Origin: Clostridia bacterium
Lineage (GTDB): Bacteria; Bacillota; Clostridia; Lachnospirales; Lachnospiraceae
DNA: 63,243 nt
Direction: 5' to 3'
NCBI GenBank assembly: GCA_009929525.1
Contig: SAAH01000010.1
Location: forward strand, 1-63,243
Within the stretch, counting starts at the first letter, position 1, and every line of letters starts with the position of its first letter. The notes under the pieces were generated by a model. It was not told the origin of the DNA. It was given only the letters and a program-made list of their open reading frames with translations, and did no database searches. Made by a program: the position numbers and the translations under genes. Shown piece by piece: positions 1 through 8,645 of this stretch.

Positions 1-185
1 TTCACAATACTGTCTTTTCATTTTTTTCAAAAATAGGACAGATTGGTACTTTAGAAGAAGTTATCTCTTTTGAAATTACATTTTGCGGAAACTCAAGCAT
101 TTCCTGCAATAAGGATTTTGATATAAATGCACCTCCATGAACGGCAGTGAAACTTTTTTATAATACTGTTTTCTTGGAGGTCTTT

Positions 186-1073
186 ATGTACGAAAAATAT
201 TTTAAAAAACTTACGGAAGAATGCGAAATACGCAATCGTTCCGCAAATACTGCACGCACTTATTCGGACAATATAAAGCGATTTCTGATCGATGTTGGAA
301 AGCATCCTGACCAGCTCCTGCTTGATGATGCAAGACAGTACATCCTGAAAAAACGCCGTCAGGGTATCTCGGCAGAGTATTGCAACAACATCAATTCATC
401 TCTTGCATTCTTTTATAAACATGTCTTACATCTCTTCTGGGATCAGGAGATTGTACCTAGAATGAAGAGAGATTATACTATGCCCGATGTCCTTTCCGTT
501 GAAGAAGTTGAGCGGATGATTAACACTGCAACTGAGGTACGGAACAAAGCTTTGATTGCTCTTATCTACTCATCTGGCTTACGTCTTAATGAGGCTGCCC
601 GATTAAGACCAGATGATATTTACATGAGTACCATGCAGGTTCATGTAACAGATACGAAAACACATCGGGACAGATGGACCATTCTTTCCCAGACTGCTTT
701 GGAGTATCTAAAGGACTACTGGTACTCTTATAATGTTTCCAGGGACAGGCTTTTTGTCAGTCTCCTTGCTCCCCATATGCCCCTCAAAGGGTCGGGAATC
801 GAAATCATGATACGGACGATTGCACGCGATGCTGGTATTAAGAAACGAGTTTATCCGCATCTGCTCCGTCATAGTTTTGCCACCCATCTTTTAGAACAGG
901 GGGTCTCGATCGAATATATCCAGACTCTTCTGGGACATCGCTGTCCGGGGTCAACCTATACCTATCTTCACATTGCAAACAAGACGCTGATGGGTATTCA
1001 GAGTCCTTTGGATCACCCGAAGAAGAAACGAGGAAGACCTCGTAAAACGAAGGACGGTGCTAACAATGAATGA
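186..1073 (+). CDS. Tyrosine recombinase partner of an IS91-like element
   Basis: A 295-residue tyrosine recombinase (phage-integrase/XerC-like). The N-terminal SAM-like core-binding domain spans about residues 1-95. The catalytic domain follows, with the first Arg in GLRLNEAAR (about residue 131), an HLLRH box (about 224), an LLGH segment and the nucleophilic Tyr in STYTYLH (about 257). I chose ATG 186 because it lies 6 bases after TTGGAGG; an upstream in-frame ATG at 147 lacks such a site. The last 8 bases overlap the transposase gene, so the two are translationally coupled. Such recombinases often accompany IS91-family transposases in Firmicutes. The role in transposition is inferred; resolution of intermediates is one possibility. 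The tail is basic (KKKRGRPRK), like an AT-hook. Confidence 0.88.
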   Translation: MYEKYFKKLTEECEIRNRSANTARTYSDNIKRFLIDVGKHPDQLLLDDARQYILKKRRQGISAEYCNNINSSLAFFYKHVLHLFWDQEIVPRMKRDYTMPDVLSVEEVERMINTATEVRNKALIALIYSSGLRLNEAARLRPDDIYMSTMQVHVTDTKTHRDRWTILSQTALEYLKDYWYSYNVSRDRLFVSLLAPHMPLKGSGIEIMIRTIARDAGIKKRVYPHLLRHSFATHLLEQGVSIEYIQTLLGHRCPGSTYTYLHIANKTLMGIQSPLDHPKKKRGRPRKTKDGANNE

Positions 1074-2220
1074 TATAACCGTTCAAGATATCTTTCTCCG
1101 ATTTTATGAGGACTTTCGTAAACTTCATTCCGTTTCCCCGGGGCAGGATCGGACTGCTCTCTGTATCATGAAGTGTAAAACTCCTGAGATGGGTGCTAAT
1201 GTCAGCGAATGTCCAGAGTGTCATTTACGCAAGATTCACTATAATTCCTGCCGTAATCGATTCTGTACAATGTGTCAGGCAATGGACGTAGACAAGTGGA
1301 TAGACCTGCAACAGGAGAATGTACTGGATGTTCCATACTTCCACGCTGTATTTACGATTTTTGAAGAATTGTATGCACTGACGTACTCCAATCAGAAGCT
1401 TCTTTATGACACCATGTACCATGCGGTATCTTCGACATTGAAAGAACTGTCTTCTGATTCCAAACACCTTGGTGCAAGGATTGGCTTTATCTGTGTCCTC
1501 CATACATGGGGATCTAAAATGAACTATCATCCACATATCCACACCATTATTCTCGGTGGCGGGTTGGATGAACGGAATCATTGGAAAGATAAAGGCAAGA
1601 AGTTTTTCTTCCCAGTAAAAGTATTATCCGCTGTTTTCAAAAAGTATTACTTGCAGGAACTGAAAATGCTCAGAGAAAAAGAACTTCTTGAATATCACGG
1701 TTCGGCCAATACATTTATGAACCACTATGCTTTCAAAGAGCTTTTAGATCTCTGCTATGAAAAGAAATGGATTTCCTATATTAAACCGGCTTTTCAAGGA
1801 GCCAGTTCTGTCATACATTATTTAGGAAGATATACACACCGTATTGCAATCAGTAACCGCCGTATCGTCGAAATGGATGAAAAGAATGTCACTTATCTTG
1901 TGAAAGATTATAAAAACAAGGGGCACTGGAAATCCATTACAATTCCTGGGACAGAATTCATTCACCGTTTTCTAATGCATGTGCTTCCCAAAGGTTTTGT
2001 ACGGCTCCGCCATTATGGGATTCTCTCTTGCAGGATTAAAAAGGACAAGATGACGCTTTGCCGAAACCTTCTTGGATGCAGACAGCACCTTTCAAAGCTT
2101 CGAGGGATGAACACAGAACAGGTGATGATGGCACTGTATCATATCGACATCTGCAAATGTCCAGAATGCGGAGCTCATATGTCTTCTTATCGAATGCGTG
2201 GACACTATATGCTTTGTTAA
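1066..2220 (+). CDS. IS91-family HUH transposase
   Basis: A 384-residue rolling-circle type transposase. Visible parts in order are an N-terminal zinc-binding region (CPEC...NSCRNRFCTMCQ, about residues 48-70), the HUH metal-binding motif in YHPHIHT (about 154-160), and a Tyr-containing helix YLGRYTHR (about 253-260) carrying the presumed catalytic Tyr residues. A C-terminal CPECG zinc knuckle sits near residue 364. The length fits the family (about 380-400). The start ATG 1066 overlaps the end of the recombinase; an AAGGA sequence lies about 10 bases upstream. IS91 elements transpose by rolling circle and make no target duplication. The gene looks intact. Confidence 0.9.
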   Translation: MNDITVQDIFLRFYEDFRKLHSVSPGQDRTALCIMKCKTPEMGANVSECPECHLRKIHYNSCRNRFCTMCQAMDVDKWIDLQQENVLDVPYFHAVFTIFEELYALTYSNQKLLYDTMYHAVSSTLKELSSDSKHLGARIGFICVLHTWGSKMNYHPHIHTIILGGGLDERNHWKDKGKKFFFPVKVLSAVFKKYYLQELKMLREKELLEYHGSANTFMNHYAFKELLDLCYEKKWISYIKPAFQGASSVIHYLGRYTHRIAISNRRIVEMDEKNVTYLVKDYKNKGHWKSITIPGTEFIHRFLMHVLPKGFVRLRHYGILSCRIKKDKMTLCRNLLGCRQHLSKLRGMNTEQVMMALYHIDICKCPECGAHMSSYRMRGHYMLC

Positions 2221-2678
2221 AGAATGCAACTGAATATTTTTTTCGGCTTCCAAACGGAGGTCTGTTTGCCATGCATAAATTTCACTACATTTTCTTATTT
2301 TCCTATGAAAAAGCCGATAAAACCTGACTTTTTACGAAAAAGAAATTTGATTGAATTTCCATACAGCATGGCTACCCAGACGCAACTTGGTGCAATCAGT
2401 GAAAATCAGGCTGCAATGCCAACGAAAGAGCAGCTATCTAAAACGGTAGGCTGTTTTTTCGTTGGCCTTGACCCCGATTGTTCACGAAACGATTTGTCGA
2501 CTTCACCATAACGCACTATGATTCGGTTTTTCACCAGCTGCACATTGACTGATAAATATTGATCCATTTTAGAAAAGCATCAAATGGAATCTGAAGATTT
2601 TCCAAACCAATATCTATAGAAAACCAATAAACTACACTAAAACAATTACCGCCCCAAAAGCAATGAATCCTTGGGGGG
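2221..2678. other. Intergenic region, right flank of the IS91-like element
   Basis: This 458-base AT-rich stretch holds no convincing gene. A 95-codon open frame exists but has no ribosome site and its composition does not look like a protein. The only clear structure is the hairpin at 2418-2466. The terminal end of the IS91-like element probably lies here, but I could not fix it. Confidence 0.6.
2418..2466. repeat. 18-bp inverted repeat hairpin with T-run
   Basis: GCCAACGAAAGAGCAGCT pairs with GGCTGTTTTTTCGTTGGC across a 13-base loop. The outer ten pairs are perfect and the rest nearly so. It lies about 200 bases after the transposase stop. It could be an intrinsic terminator for the element or the palindrome found near rolling-circle transposon termini. 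The sequence alone does not decide. Confidence 0.6.
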
Positions 2679-4163
2679 TTAGGAAAATAGGTTCCATACC
2701 ATGTCAGCATCGAAGATGACTTCGGTGACGTGGTTTACTTCTATCTGGTAGAGTGCGTTGGCAGCCAGGTGTTCGGCGGCTTGTTCGAGGTCGCGGATTC
2801 CGGTGGTGCCGGCGCATTTTTCGATTATTGCGTCCAGGGCTTCTTCTGGGACTACGCATTCGTTTTCATGGAGTCCCATGCGTTTCAGGACTTTGGGGAG
2901 TGCGAATCTGGAGAAGATGATTTTCTTTTCTTCTGGAGTGTAGTCTGGCAGCTCGATCACTGCGAAACGGGACATCAGCGGTGCGCTGATCTGATCTTTG
3001 TCGTTGGCTGTGGCGATCGGGTATACGCCTACAGTTGGAACGAGACACTCGATGTAGTTATCGGTGAAACCAAGGTTATCGAGGAGGGTCAAAAGTACAT
3101 CCGCAGGGTTTCCGTTTCCTTTTCCGGATGCGGCTTTGTCAAGCTCGTTGATGATAAAGACAAGGTTTGATTCTCCGGCCATGGAAAAAGCTTCCATGAT
3201 GATTCCAGGTTTTGCGTTGGCGTAGATACGGGAACTTCCAGTCAGCTGTTCCGGGTCATTGATGGAACTCATGTCTAAGGTTGTCCACGGAAGTTTCAGG
3301 ATGCGGGCAACGGCATAAGCAATCTGGGACTTTCCTGTTCCGGCAGGGCCTACCAGAAGGAGACCATATGCGGGAAGAGTATGGGTACGGTTGATCTGGA
3401 TGATGGTTTCGATGATTCTTTGTTTTACCCTCTCCATACCGTAAAGTTCTTCGTCCAGGATCCGGCGTGCTTCCTGCGGGTCGATGGATTCAAAATAATT
3501 GGTTTTCCACTGGATGTTCATCATGATAGAAAGTGCACGCTGGGCATGACGACGCTCCTCGGGAGTCACTTCGTGGGAACGGGCAACGGCAAGGTTTCTT
3601 CTTGCCCAGAGACGGATATTATCAGGCAGAGTCCTGCCGGCACAATTCATAAAGTCAGAGATACTCTGAAGGCTGGTGAGCTTCATGTCGTCACCGGTTT
3701 CATCCTGATCTTCGTCATCAATCTCATCTGCAGGTGCACTGCTTGCCAGCAGACGCTCGATCATATACTGGAGAAATCCGTCTTCGGCGGAAAGTTTGGT
3801 GCCGCCGCCAAAAGCGATTTCCCGGATCTTATATACGGCGTAACCATCCTCACGGTTCTTGCCGGACAGACGGACGTTGATATGATTCTCGCCAAGCCAT
3901 TTTAAAAGGCTTACAAAACGGGAATCTATCTGCAGGATATCTGCGGTGAATGTGCCGTCATTTTCTTTGAATTCAAAGGCAGTTTTTTTGATGGGATTGA
4001 TAAAAAGACCGCTGGAATGGTGGTTCCATTTTCTCTCACTGTTATCTAAGATCAAGATGGGATTCTCGGGTGAGGGAGCGGAATTATTAGAACGAAATGT
4101 GGTATAGGTAGTTTCTGCGGGTTTTTTATTATCTGGTGTTTCACTAAAATCAAATACTGGCAT
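2679..4163 (-). CDS. Lon-like AAA+ ATPase without a protease domain
   Basis: A 494-residue protein. The N-terminal ~230 residues are not recognised and include an acidic stretch (DEIDDEDQDETGDD). The C-terminal half is an AAA+ module closest to Lon: Walker A GPAGTGKS (about 270-277), a Walker B-type VFIINELDK (about 333-341), a Lon-like LLTLLDNLGFTDNYIE segment, sensor 1 IATAND (about 382) and MSRF for the arginine finger. No Ser-Lys protease domain follows. In Walker B the usual Asp before the catalytic Glu is Asn (codon AAC). This may weaken Mg or ATP handling, although the Glu is kept. AAGGAG precedes ATG 4163. It probably remodels proteins; the target is unknown. Confidence 0.8.
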   Translation of the reverse strand: MPVFDFSETPDNKKPAETTYTTFRSNNSAPSPENPILILDNSERKWNHHSSGLFINPIKKTAFEFKENDGTFTADILQIDSRFVSLLKWLGENHINVRLSGKNREDGYAVYKIREIAFGGGTKLSAEDGFLQYMIERLLASSAPADEIDDEDQDETGDDMKLTSLQSISDFMNCAGRTLPDNIRLWARRNLAVARSHEVTPEERRHAQRALSIMMNIQWKTNYFESIDPQEARRILDEELYGMERVKQRIIETIIQINRTHTLPAYGLLLVGPAGTGKSQIAYAVARILKLPWTTLDMSSINDPEQLTGSSRIYANAKPGIIMEAFSMAGESNLVFIINELDKAASGKGNGNPADVLLTLLDNLGFTDNYIECLVPTVGVYPIATANDKDQISAPLMSRFAVIELPDYTPEEKKIIFSRFALPKVLKRMGLHENECVVPEEALDAIIEKCAGTTGIRDLEQAAEHLAANALYQIEVNHVTEVIFDADMVWNLFS

Positions 4164-4460
4164 GATAGATACTCCTTTGCGAATATAGAATTTGCAGGCA
4201 AATTGGCTTATTTTCGCTCATTATAGCATATTTTGTGCATGGATGTGAATATATTTTGGCCTTGCAGCCGAAATTGGTCAGATGCAAGGGCTGCTGTTTT
4301 TGGAGTTTATTTCTATTGCAAAGCGTGAGCGGCAACAGTACGATAATTGCTTTGTTTTTACAGGGATTGTATGCAGAAAATCCATGTACTTACTGGAGAA
4401 AAATGGTATACTATACACAGAAATCTGATTACTTGACATTATGAGGATGAGGGCGACAGC
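4164..4460. other. Divergent intergenic region, AAA ATPase / diguanylate cyclase
   Basis: About 297 AT-rich bases between divergent genes. No small gene is supported. A TATACT (about 4408) is a candidate -10 for the rightward gene, without a good -35. Nothing else is clear. Confidence 0.4.
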
Positions 4461-5606
4461 ATGAAAAAAATATGGGAAAAGATTGGGATAATTAAGCGGC
4501 AGCAAAAGAAATATTTTGATGAGTTTGGAGAAGAGATTTCTGTGCGTAATCTTCAGCTCATGGAAACGATATGTTGTGCGGGAATTGCAATTTTTTGTTT
4601 GTATTTTTTGTTTACAAAGGTGTTTTTTAGTTCGTGGAGTATATCACTTTTGTATTTGGTTCCGGTGCCTATCCTGGGTGTTCTCCTATGGGAAATAAAA
4701 AAGAACCTGAAAAAGGAGAAGATTAATACTAAAGCAGCATATATACAGATCGTGTGTATGTATATTTTTTTACTTATGGTAACGATCGTACTGAGTGTAT
4801 TTCCTCATCCGAACGTTCCGTCTATTTATTATCATCTGTTTATTTTGGCGTGTCCGGTACTGTTTATATTGCCAATGTACCTTCATGCGGTTATCATTAT
4901 TTTGAGTTATGTGGTGTTCCTTGCGCTGGTCATTACCTTTAAAGTGCCCGCGGTGTGGCCGCATGAATTATTTGAGTCATTTACCGCTTTGTTATTTTCG
5001 GGCGTGGTCATGATCTTGATGTCGCAGTTTCGGTTGCAGAGCGATTCACTGAAGAGTAAATATTATGAAATGAGCCAGATGGATGGGCTGACCCGGCTGA
5101 CGAATAAGGTTTCGGGAATAAGTGCGGGAGAGCAGTATCTGTCGGAAGCGGCATCGGATGAACACTTTGCGGTATTGTTTCTTGATCTTGATAATTTTAA
5201 ACGTATTAATGATACCTATGGACATATCATGGGAGACAAGCTTTTACGTGCTGTGGGCGAGACTTTGGTCGGCAGCTGCCGGGCATCCGATATCCTTTGC
5301 CGGTTTGGAGGGGATGAATTCCTGATCGTTCTTAAAAATATTCAGAATAAGGACGTAACTGTGACGAGGGTAGAAGGGATAAGAACACGGATCAATGCCA
5401 TTTCTTTGAATCCTATAGGGAGCGTGACCTGCAGCATAGGTGTTTGCTATGTGTCTGAGCGAAATGATATGACAATGGCAGATTTGCTGAGCCAGGCAGA
5501 TGATTCTTTATATAAGGCGAAACAAAAAGGAAAGAACTGCTATCATATCGTGGAACAAAGACAGAAGGAGATGTATTGCGGGCATGAATATCAACAGCCA
5601 ACATGA
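4461..5606 (+). CDS. Membrane diguanylate cyclase (GGDEF)
   Basis: A 381-residue predicted c-di-GMP synthase. The N-terminal ~200 residues hold about six hydrophobic segments (a membrane sensor region). A GGDEF domain follows, with FGGDEF at about residues 281-286, so the active-site motif is intact. An inhibitory I-site RASD (RxxD) sits exactly five residues upstream, suggesting product feedback inhibition. No EAL domain is present. The start follows GAGGGCGACAGC. The coding end overlaps the start of the hybrid kinase, so both are probably one transcript linking second-messenger and phosphorelay signalling. The signal sensed is unknown. Confidence 0.9.
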   Translation: MKKIWEKIGIIKRQQKKYFDEFGEEISVRNLQLMETICCAGIAIFCLYFLFTKVFFSSWSISLLYLVPVPILGVLLWEIKKNLKKEKINTKAAYIQIVCMYIFLLMVTIVLSVFPHPNVPSIYYHLFILACPVLFILPMYLHAVIIILSYVVFLALVITFKVPAVWPHELFESFTALLFSGVVMILMSQFRLQSDSLKSKYYEMSQMDGLTRLTNKVSGISAGEQYLSEAASDEHFAVLFLDLDNFKRINDTYGHIMGDKLLRAVGETLVGSCRASDILCRFGGDEFLIVLKNIQNKDVTVTRVEGIRTRINAISLNPIGSVTCSIGVCYVSERNDMTMADLLSQADDSLYKAKQKGKNCYHIVEQRQKEMYCGHEYQQPT

Positions 5607-8469
5607 TGAGAAAACGAATGGATTTTGCCTGAGACGGAGGATGTATTTTCTTCTGGCTGTTATTTTGCTGTGTGTGGCAGCGCTGACTTCTGTGTCTGTT
5701 TTTGCCAAAGACAGTGCAGAGGATGAGACAAAGCGTGAGACTGTCAAAGTGGGATACTTCCCGTTTGAAGGGTATCACATGGAAGATGAAAATGGTGTGA
5801 AAAGCGGCTATGGATATGACATCCTCCAGCAAATGAAAATATATGAGAACTGGAAGTATGAGTACGTCGGTTACGACGAAAATATAAGTTGGGACGATGC
5901 TCAAGGCATGCTGGAAAATGGAGAAATTGATATGCTCACGTCGGCAACGATGACGGAGGAACGCCAGCAGATCTTTTCCTATTCCAATATACCCATCGGG
6001 AATAGTTCAACGATGCTTACTGTGAGGGCGGGTGATAATCGTTTCGATACCAGTGATTATGGAAGCTGGGAAAATGTCCGGGTGGGCATGCTTGCCAACA
6101 ATAGCCGCAATGACAGCTTTGCACAGTATGCGAAGGAACATGGATTTTCTTATAAAAAGCTGGAATTTGATACGCCGGATGAGCTGAAGAGGGAACTGAA
6201 GGCTCAAAATATAGATATGATCGTTACCAGTAATCTTTTAGAAATGGATGATGTGCGGACGGTCGATCAGTTTGATAAGAAACCATTTTATGTTATTGTG
6301 AAAAAAGGAAATGACGCTCTGCTCAGTGAAGTAAATGATGCGCTCAAAAAAGTGCAGGAAAGCAATCTGTCATTTGCAGAGGATCTTTATAAAACTTATT
6401 ATGAACCAGATGCGAATGGAATAGTCACATATACAAAGGCGGAGCAGGATTATATAAATGAATGTAATGAAAAGGGTATCGTATTCAAGGCACTGATGAA
6501 TCCTGACCGAAGACCGCTTTCTTATTATGAATCGGGAGCGATGCAGGGGTTGTTGACGGATATTTGTCTGGAGATATTTGAACGTACGGGTCTGCAGATT
6601 GAATATGAAGAGGTGAAAACCCGGGATGAGTATGTGGAAAAACTCAATTCTGGAAATGAAAGTATACTGTGTGATTTTACCGGAACGATCGGTGCTGCGG
6701 AGAATCTGGGATATATAAGGACTTCAGCATATTATAATAGTTCTACTTCGAAATTAGTTAAAAAGGGATTTGCCGGTGAGGGCAATCGCTGTGCTTTGAC
6801 CAAAAGCAGTATTACAAATAAGAGACTGATCGATCAGGAAAACCTGGAGTATTTTTTCTATGATACGATGGAGGAATGCCAGGAAGCCGTAATGAACGGA
6901 GAGGTGGATTTCTCTTATGGATACACCCGAACGATACAGGAAATGGTATATGCTGATGTGACAAATTCTTTGGCATGTGTGCCTGTTACGGATATGTCGA
7001 TTGACTTTTTTGTTGGAATAAGCATGGAGGAAAATGTATTATTTGCCTCGATCGTGAATAAAAGTGTGGATTCTATTTCTGATAAGGATATCAGTTATAT
7101 ATCAGAGCCCCATACTTACTATGACAGGAGACAGACGAGCCTGCTTGGAATGATCTATGACTATCCGATTCTGTTTATTGCACTGTTGGTGCTTGTATTT
7201 GTTGTTATTTTGGGTGTTGTGTTTCTTCTGAATAATAAGAAAGAGCACGAACGGGAAATGAGAACAAATGAGAGACTATCTTTGGCACTTGAGACAGCGG
7301 AGAAAGCAAATCGGGCAAAAACGGAATTCCTGTCGAGGATGAGCCATGATATCAGGACACCGATGAATGCCATCATAGGGATGACGGGACTGGCGATGGA
7401 CAATGAAGATCCGGGGCAGGCAAGAGAGTATCTTGATAATATTGATTCTTCCAGTCGCTTTTTGTTGGGATTGATCAATGATATCCTTGATCTTAGCAAA
7501 ATAGAGAGCGGAGAACTTACATTGATCCAGGAACCCTATTCGATAGAAGAGTTCAGGAAAAATATCACTGCAGTCATTGGACCATTGATGGAAGCAAAAC
7601 ATATAGAATTTGTTGTTGGAGTTCCGGATGGCTCGATGTGGATCCTGGCGGATAAACTCCGGCTAAATCAAATTGTATTTAATCTCCTTTCCAATTCAGC
7701 CAAATTCACGCCGGATGGCGGCAGGGTGGAAATGATAATGGAGGCTGTAGAAAAAATAGAGGAAGAAACAGATAAAGAAAATGAAAAGGGACGATGGCTT
7801 TTTAGGATATATGTCCGGGATACAGGCACAGGTATTGATGAGAAACTTTTGCCTCACATCTATGAACCGTTTATTCAAGAGAAGCATGATGCAAGTATTT
7901 CGGCACAGGGTACGGGTCTGGGTCTTCCGATTGTGAAAAAACTTGTGGAAAAGATGGATGGAACAATCCATGTGGAAAGTAAGATGGGAGAGGGGACTTT
8001 ATTTACCATTGAACTTTGCCTTTCAGTGATCAGCCGTGAGGGAGGGGAAGAACTGGAAGAGGTGCGGGAGTCCGTGGACCTGCAGGGATTTCAGATTCTT
8101 CTGGTGGAAGATAATGAGATGAATGTTGTGGTTGCAAAGCGTTTGCTGGAAAAGAAGGGATGCGTTGTAACTGTCGCATCAGACGGAGCACAGGCTCTTG
8201 AAAAAATGGAGAAATCAGAGGAATATTTCTTTGATGCCATACTGATGGATGTGCGTATGCCGGTGATGGACGGGCTGGAAGCGACCAGACAGATCCGTTC
8301 TCTTGATAGAAAAGATGTGGGACAGATGCCGATCATCGCGATGACAGCGGATGCATTTACCGAGGAGAAGAAAAAGACGATCGAGGCGGGAATGGATTAT
8401 CATTTGTCAAAGCCGATCGATCCAAAAAAGATGTACGATATCATTGAAAAATTGGTAAGAAGACGATGA
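5584..8469 (+). CDS. Hybrid sensor histidine kinase with two solute-binding sensor domains
   Basis: About 961 residues. A signal/anchor segment (about 20-42) leads into two extracellular bacterial solute-binding (SBP_bac_3-like) modules, roughly 48-285 and 290-510. A TM segment lies at about 525-548. The HisKA phosphoacceptor is in [13 protein letters not shown] (about 588). The ATPase has [21 protein letters not shown] and [11 protein letters not shown] (about 776). A C-terminal receiver has the phospho-Asp in [11 protein letters not shown] (about 889) and the conserved Lys in LSKPID. ATG 5584 is chosen because AGGAG (5566-5570) precedes it and the hydrophobic leader follows; an upstream in-frame ATG at 5500 lies deep in the cyclase gene. 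It is a BvgS/EvgS-like architecture, probably sensing a small amino-acid or amine ligand. No separate response regulator lies next to it. Confidence 0.88.
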   Translation: MNINSQHDEKTNGFCLRRRMYFLLAVILLCVAALTSVSVFAKDSAEDETKRETVKVGYFPFEGYHMEDENGVKSGYGYDILQQMKIYENWKYEYVGYDENISWDDAQGMLENGEIDMLTSATMTEERQQIFSYSNIPIGNSSTMLTVRAGDNRFDTSDYGSWENVRVGMLANNSRNDSFAQYAKEHGFSYKKLEFDTPDELKRELKAQNIDMIVTSNLLEMDDVRTVDQFDKKPFYVIVKKGNDALLSEVNDALKKVQESNLSFAEDLYKTYYEPDANGIVTYTKAEQDYINECNEKGIVFKALMNPDRRPLSYYESGAMQGLLTDICLEIFERTGLQIEYEEVKTRDEYVEKLNSGNESILCDFTGTIGAAENLGYIRTSAYYNSSTSKLVKKGFAGEGNRCALTKSSITNKRLIDQENLEYFFYDTMEECQEAVMNGEVDFSYGYTRTIQEMVYADVTNSLACVPVTDMSIDFFVGISMEENVLFASIVNKSVDSISDKDISYISEPHTYYDRRQTSLLGMIYDYPILFIALLVLVFVVILGVVFLLNNKKEHEREMRTNERLSLALETAEKANRAKTEFLSRMSHDIRTPMNAIIGMTGLAMDNEDPGQAREYLDNIDSSSRFLLGLINDILDLSKIESGELTLIQEPYSIEEFRKNITAVIGPLMEAKHIEFVVGVPDGSMWILADKLRLNQIVFNLLSNSAKFTPDGGRVEMIMEAVEKIEEETDKENEKGRWLFRIYVRDTGTGIDEKLLPHIYEPFIQEKHDASISAQGTGLGLPIVKKLVEKMDGTIHVESKMGEGTLFTIELCLSVISREGGEELEEVRESVDLQGFQILLVEDNEMNVVVAKRLLEKKGCVVTVASDGAQALEKMEKSEEYFFDAILMDVRMPVMDGLEATRQIRSLDRKDVGQMPIIAMTADAFTEEKKKTIEAGMDYHLSKPIDPKKMYDIIEKLVRRR

Positions 8470-8479
8470 GGATGAAAAT

Positions 8480-8506
8480 GGGGCAGCTTGGGCTGCTCTA
8501 TTTTTA
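8480..8506 (+). terminator. Intrinsic terminator after the hybrid kinase
   Basis: GGGGCAGC / GCTGCTCT stem (two G-U pairs) with a TTGG loop, followed by ATTTTTATT. It lies 10 bases after the kinase stop. Confidence 0.8.
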
Positions 8507-8527
8507 TTGCGGATTCCTATAAAAAGA

Positions 8528-8555
8528 TTGACATTTATAAGAATGGGGTTATAAT
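8528..8555 (+). promoter_or_regulatory. Sigma-A-type promoter of the BCCT transporter
   Basis: Perfect consensus TTGACA (8528-8533) and TATAAT (8550-8555) with a 16-base spacer, about 90 bases upstream of the BCCT start. Predicted initiation near 8562 falls at the left half of the following inverted repeat. Confidence 0.8.
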
Positions 8556-8560
8556 AATAA

Positions 8561-8598
8561 ATGTTCATGAAAATAATAATACGAAAGTACATGAACAT
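8561..8598. promoter_or_regulatory. Operator-like inverted repeat at the BCCT promoter
   Basis: ATGTTCATG (8561-8569) and CATGAACAT (8590-8598) form a perfect 9-bp inverted repeat with a 20-base gap, directly after the -10 box. A third related word, ATGTTGAACA, lies a little downstream (about 8612). The half-site spacing of about three helical turns suits a dimeric or tetrameric repressor. No regulator gene is adjacent. Confidence 0.5.
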
Positions 8599-8645
8599 AC
8601 GAAGCGAGAATATGTTGAACAAAATATAAGGAGAATAATTTTATC

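Noticed and set aside
2224-2511. 95-codon open frame after the transposase
   Set aside because: No ribosome site, it crosses the hairpin at 2418-2466, and it has no recognisable protein pattern.
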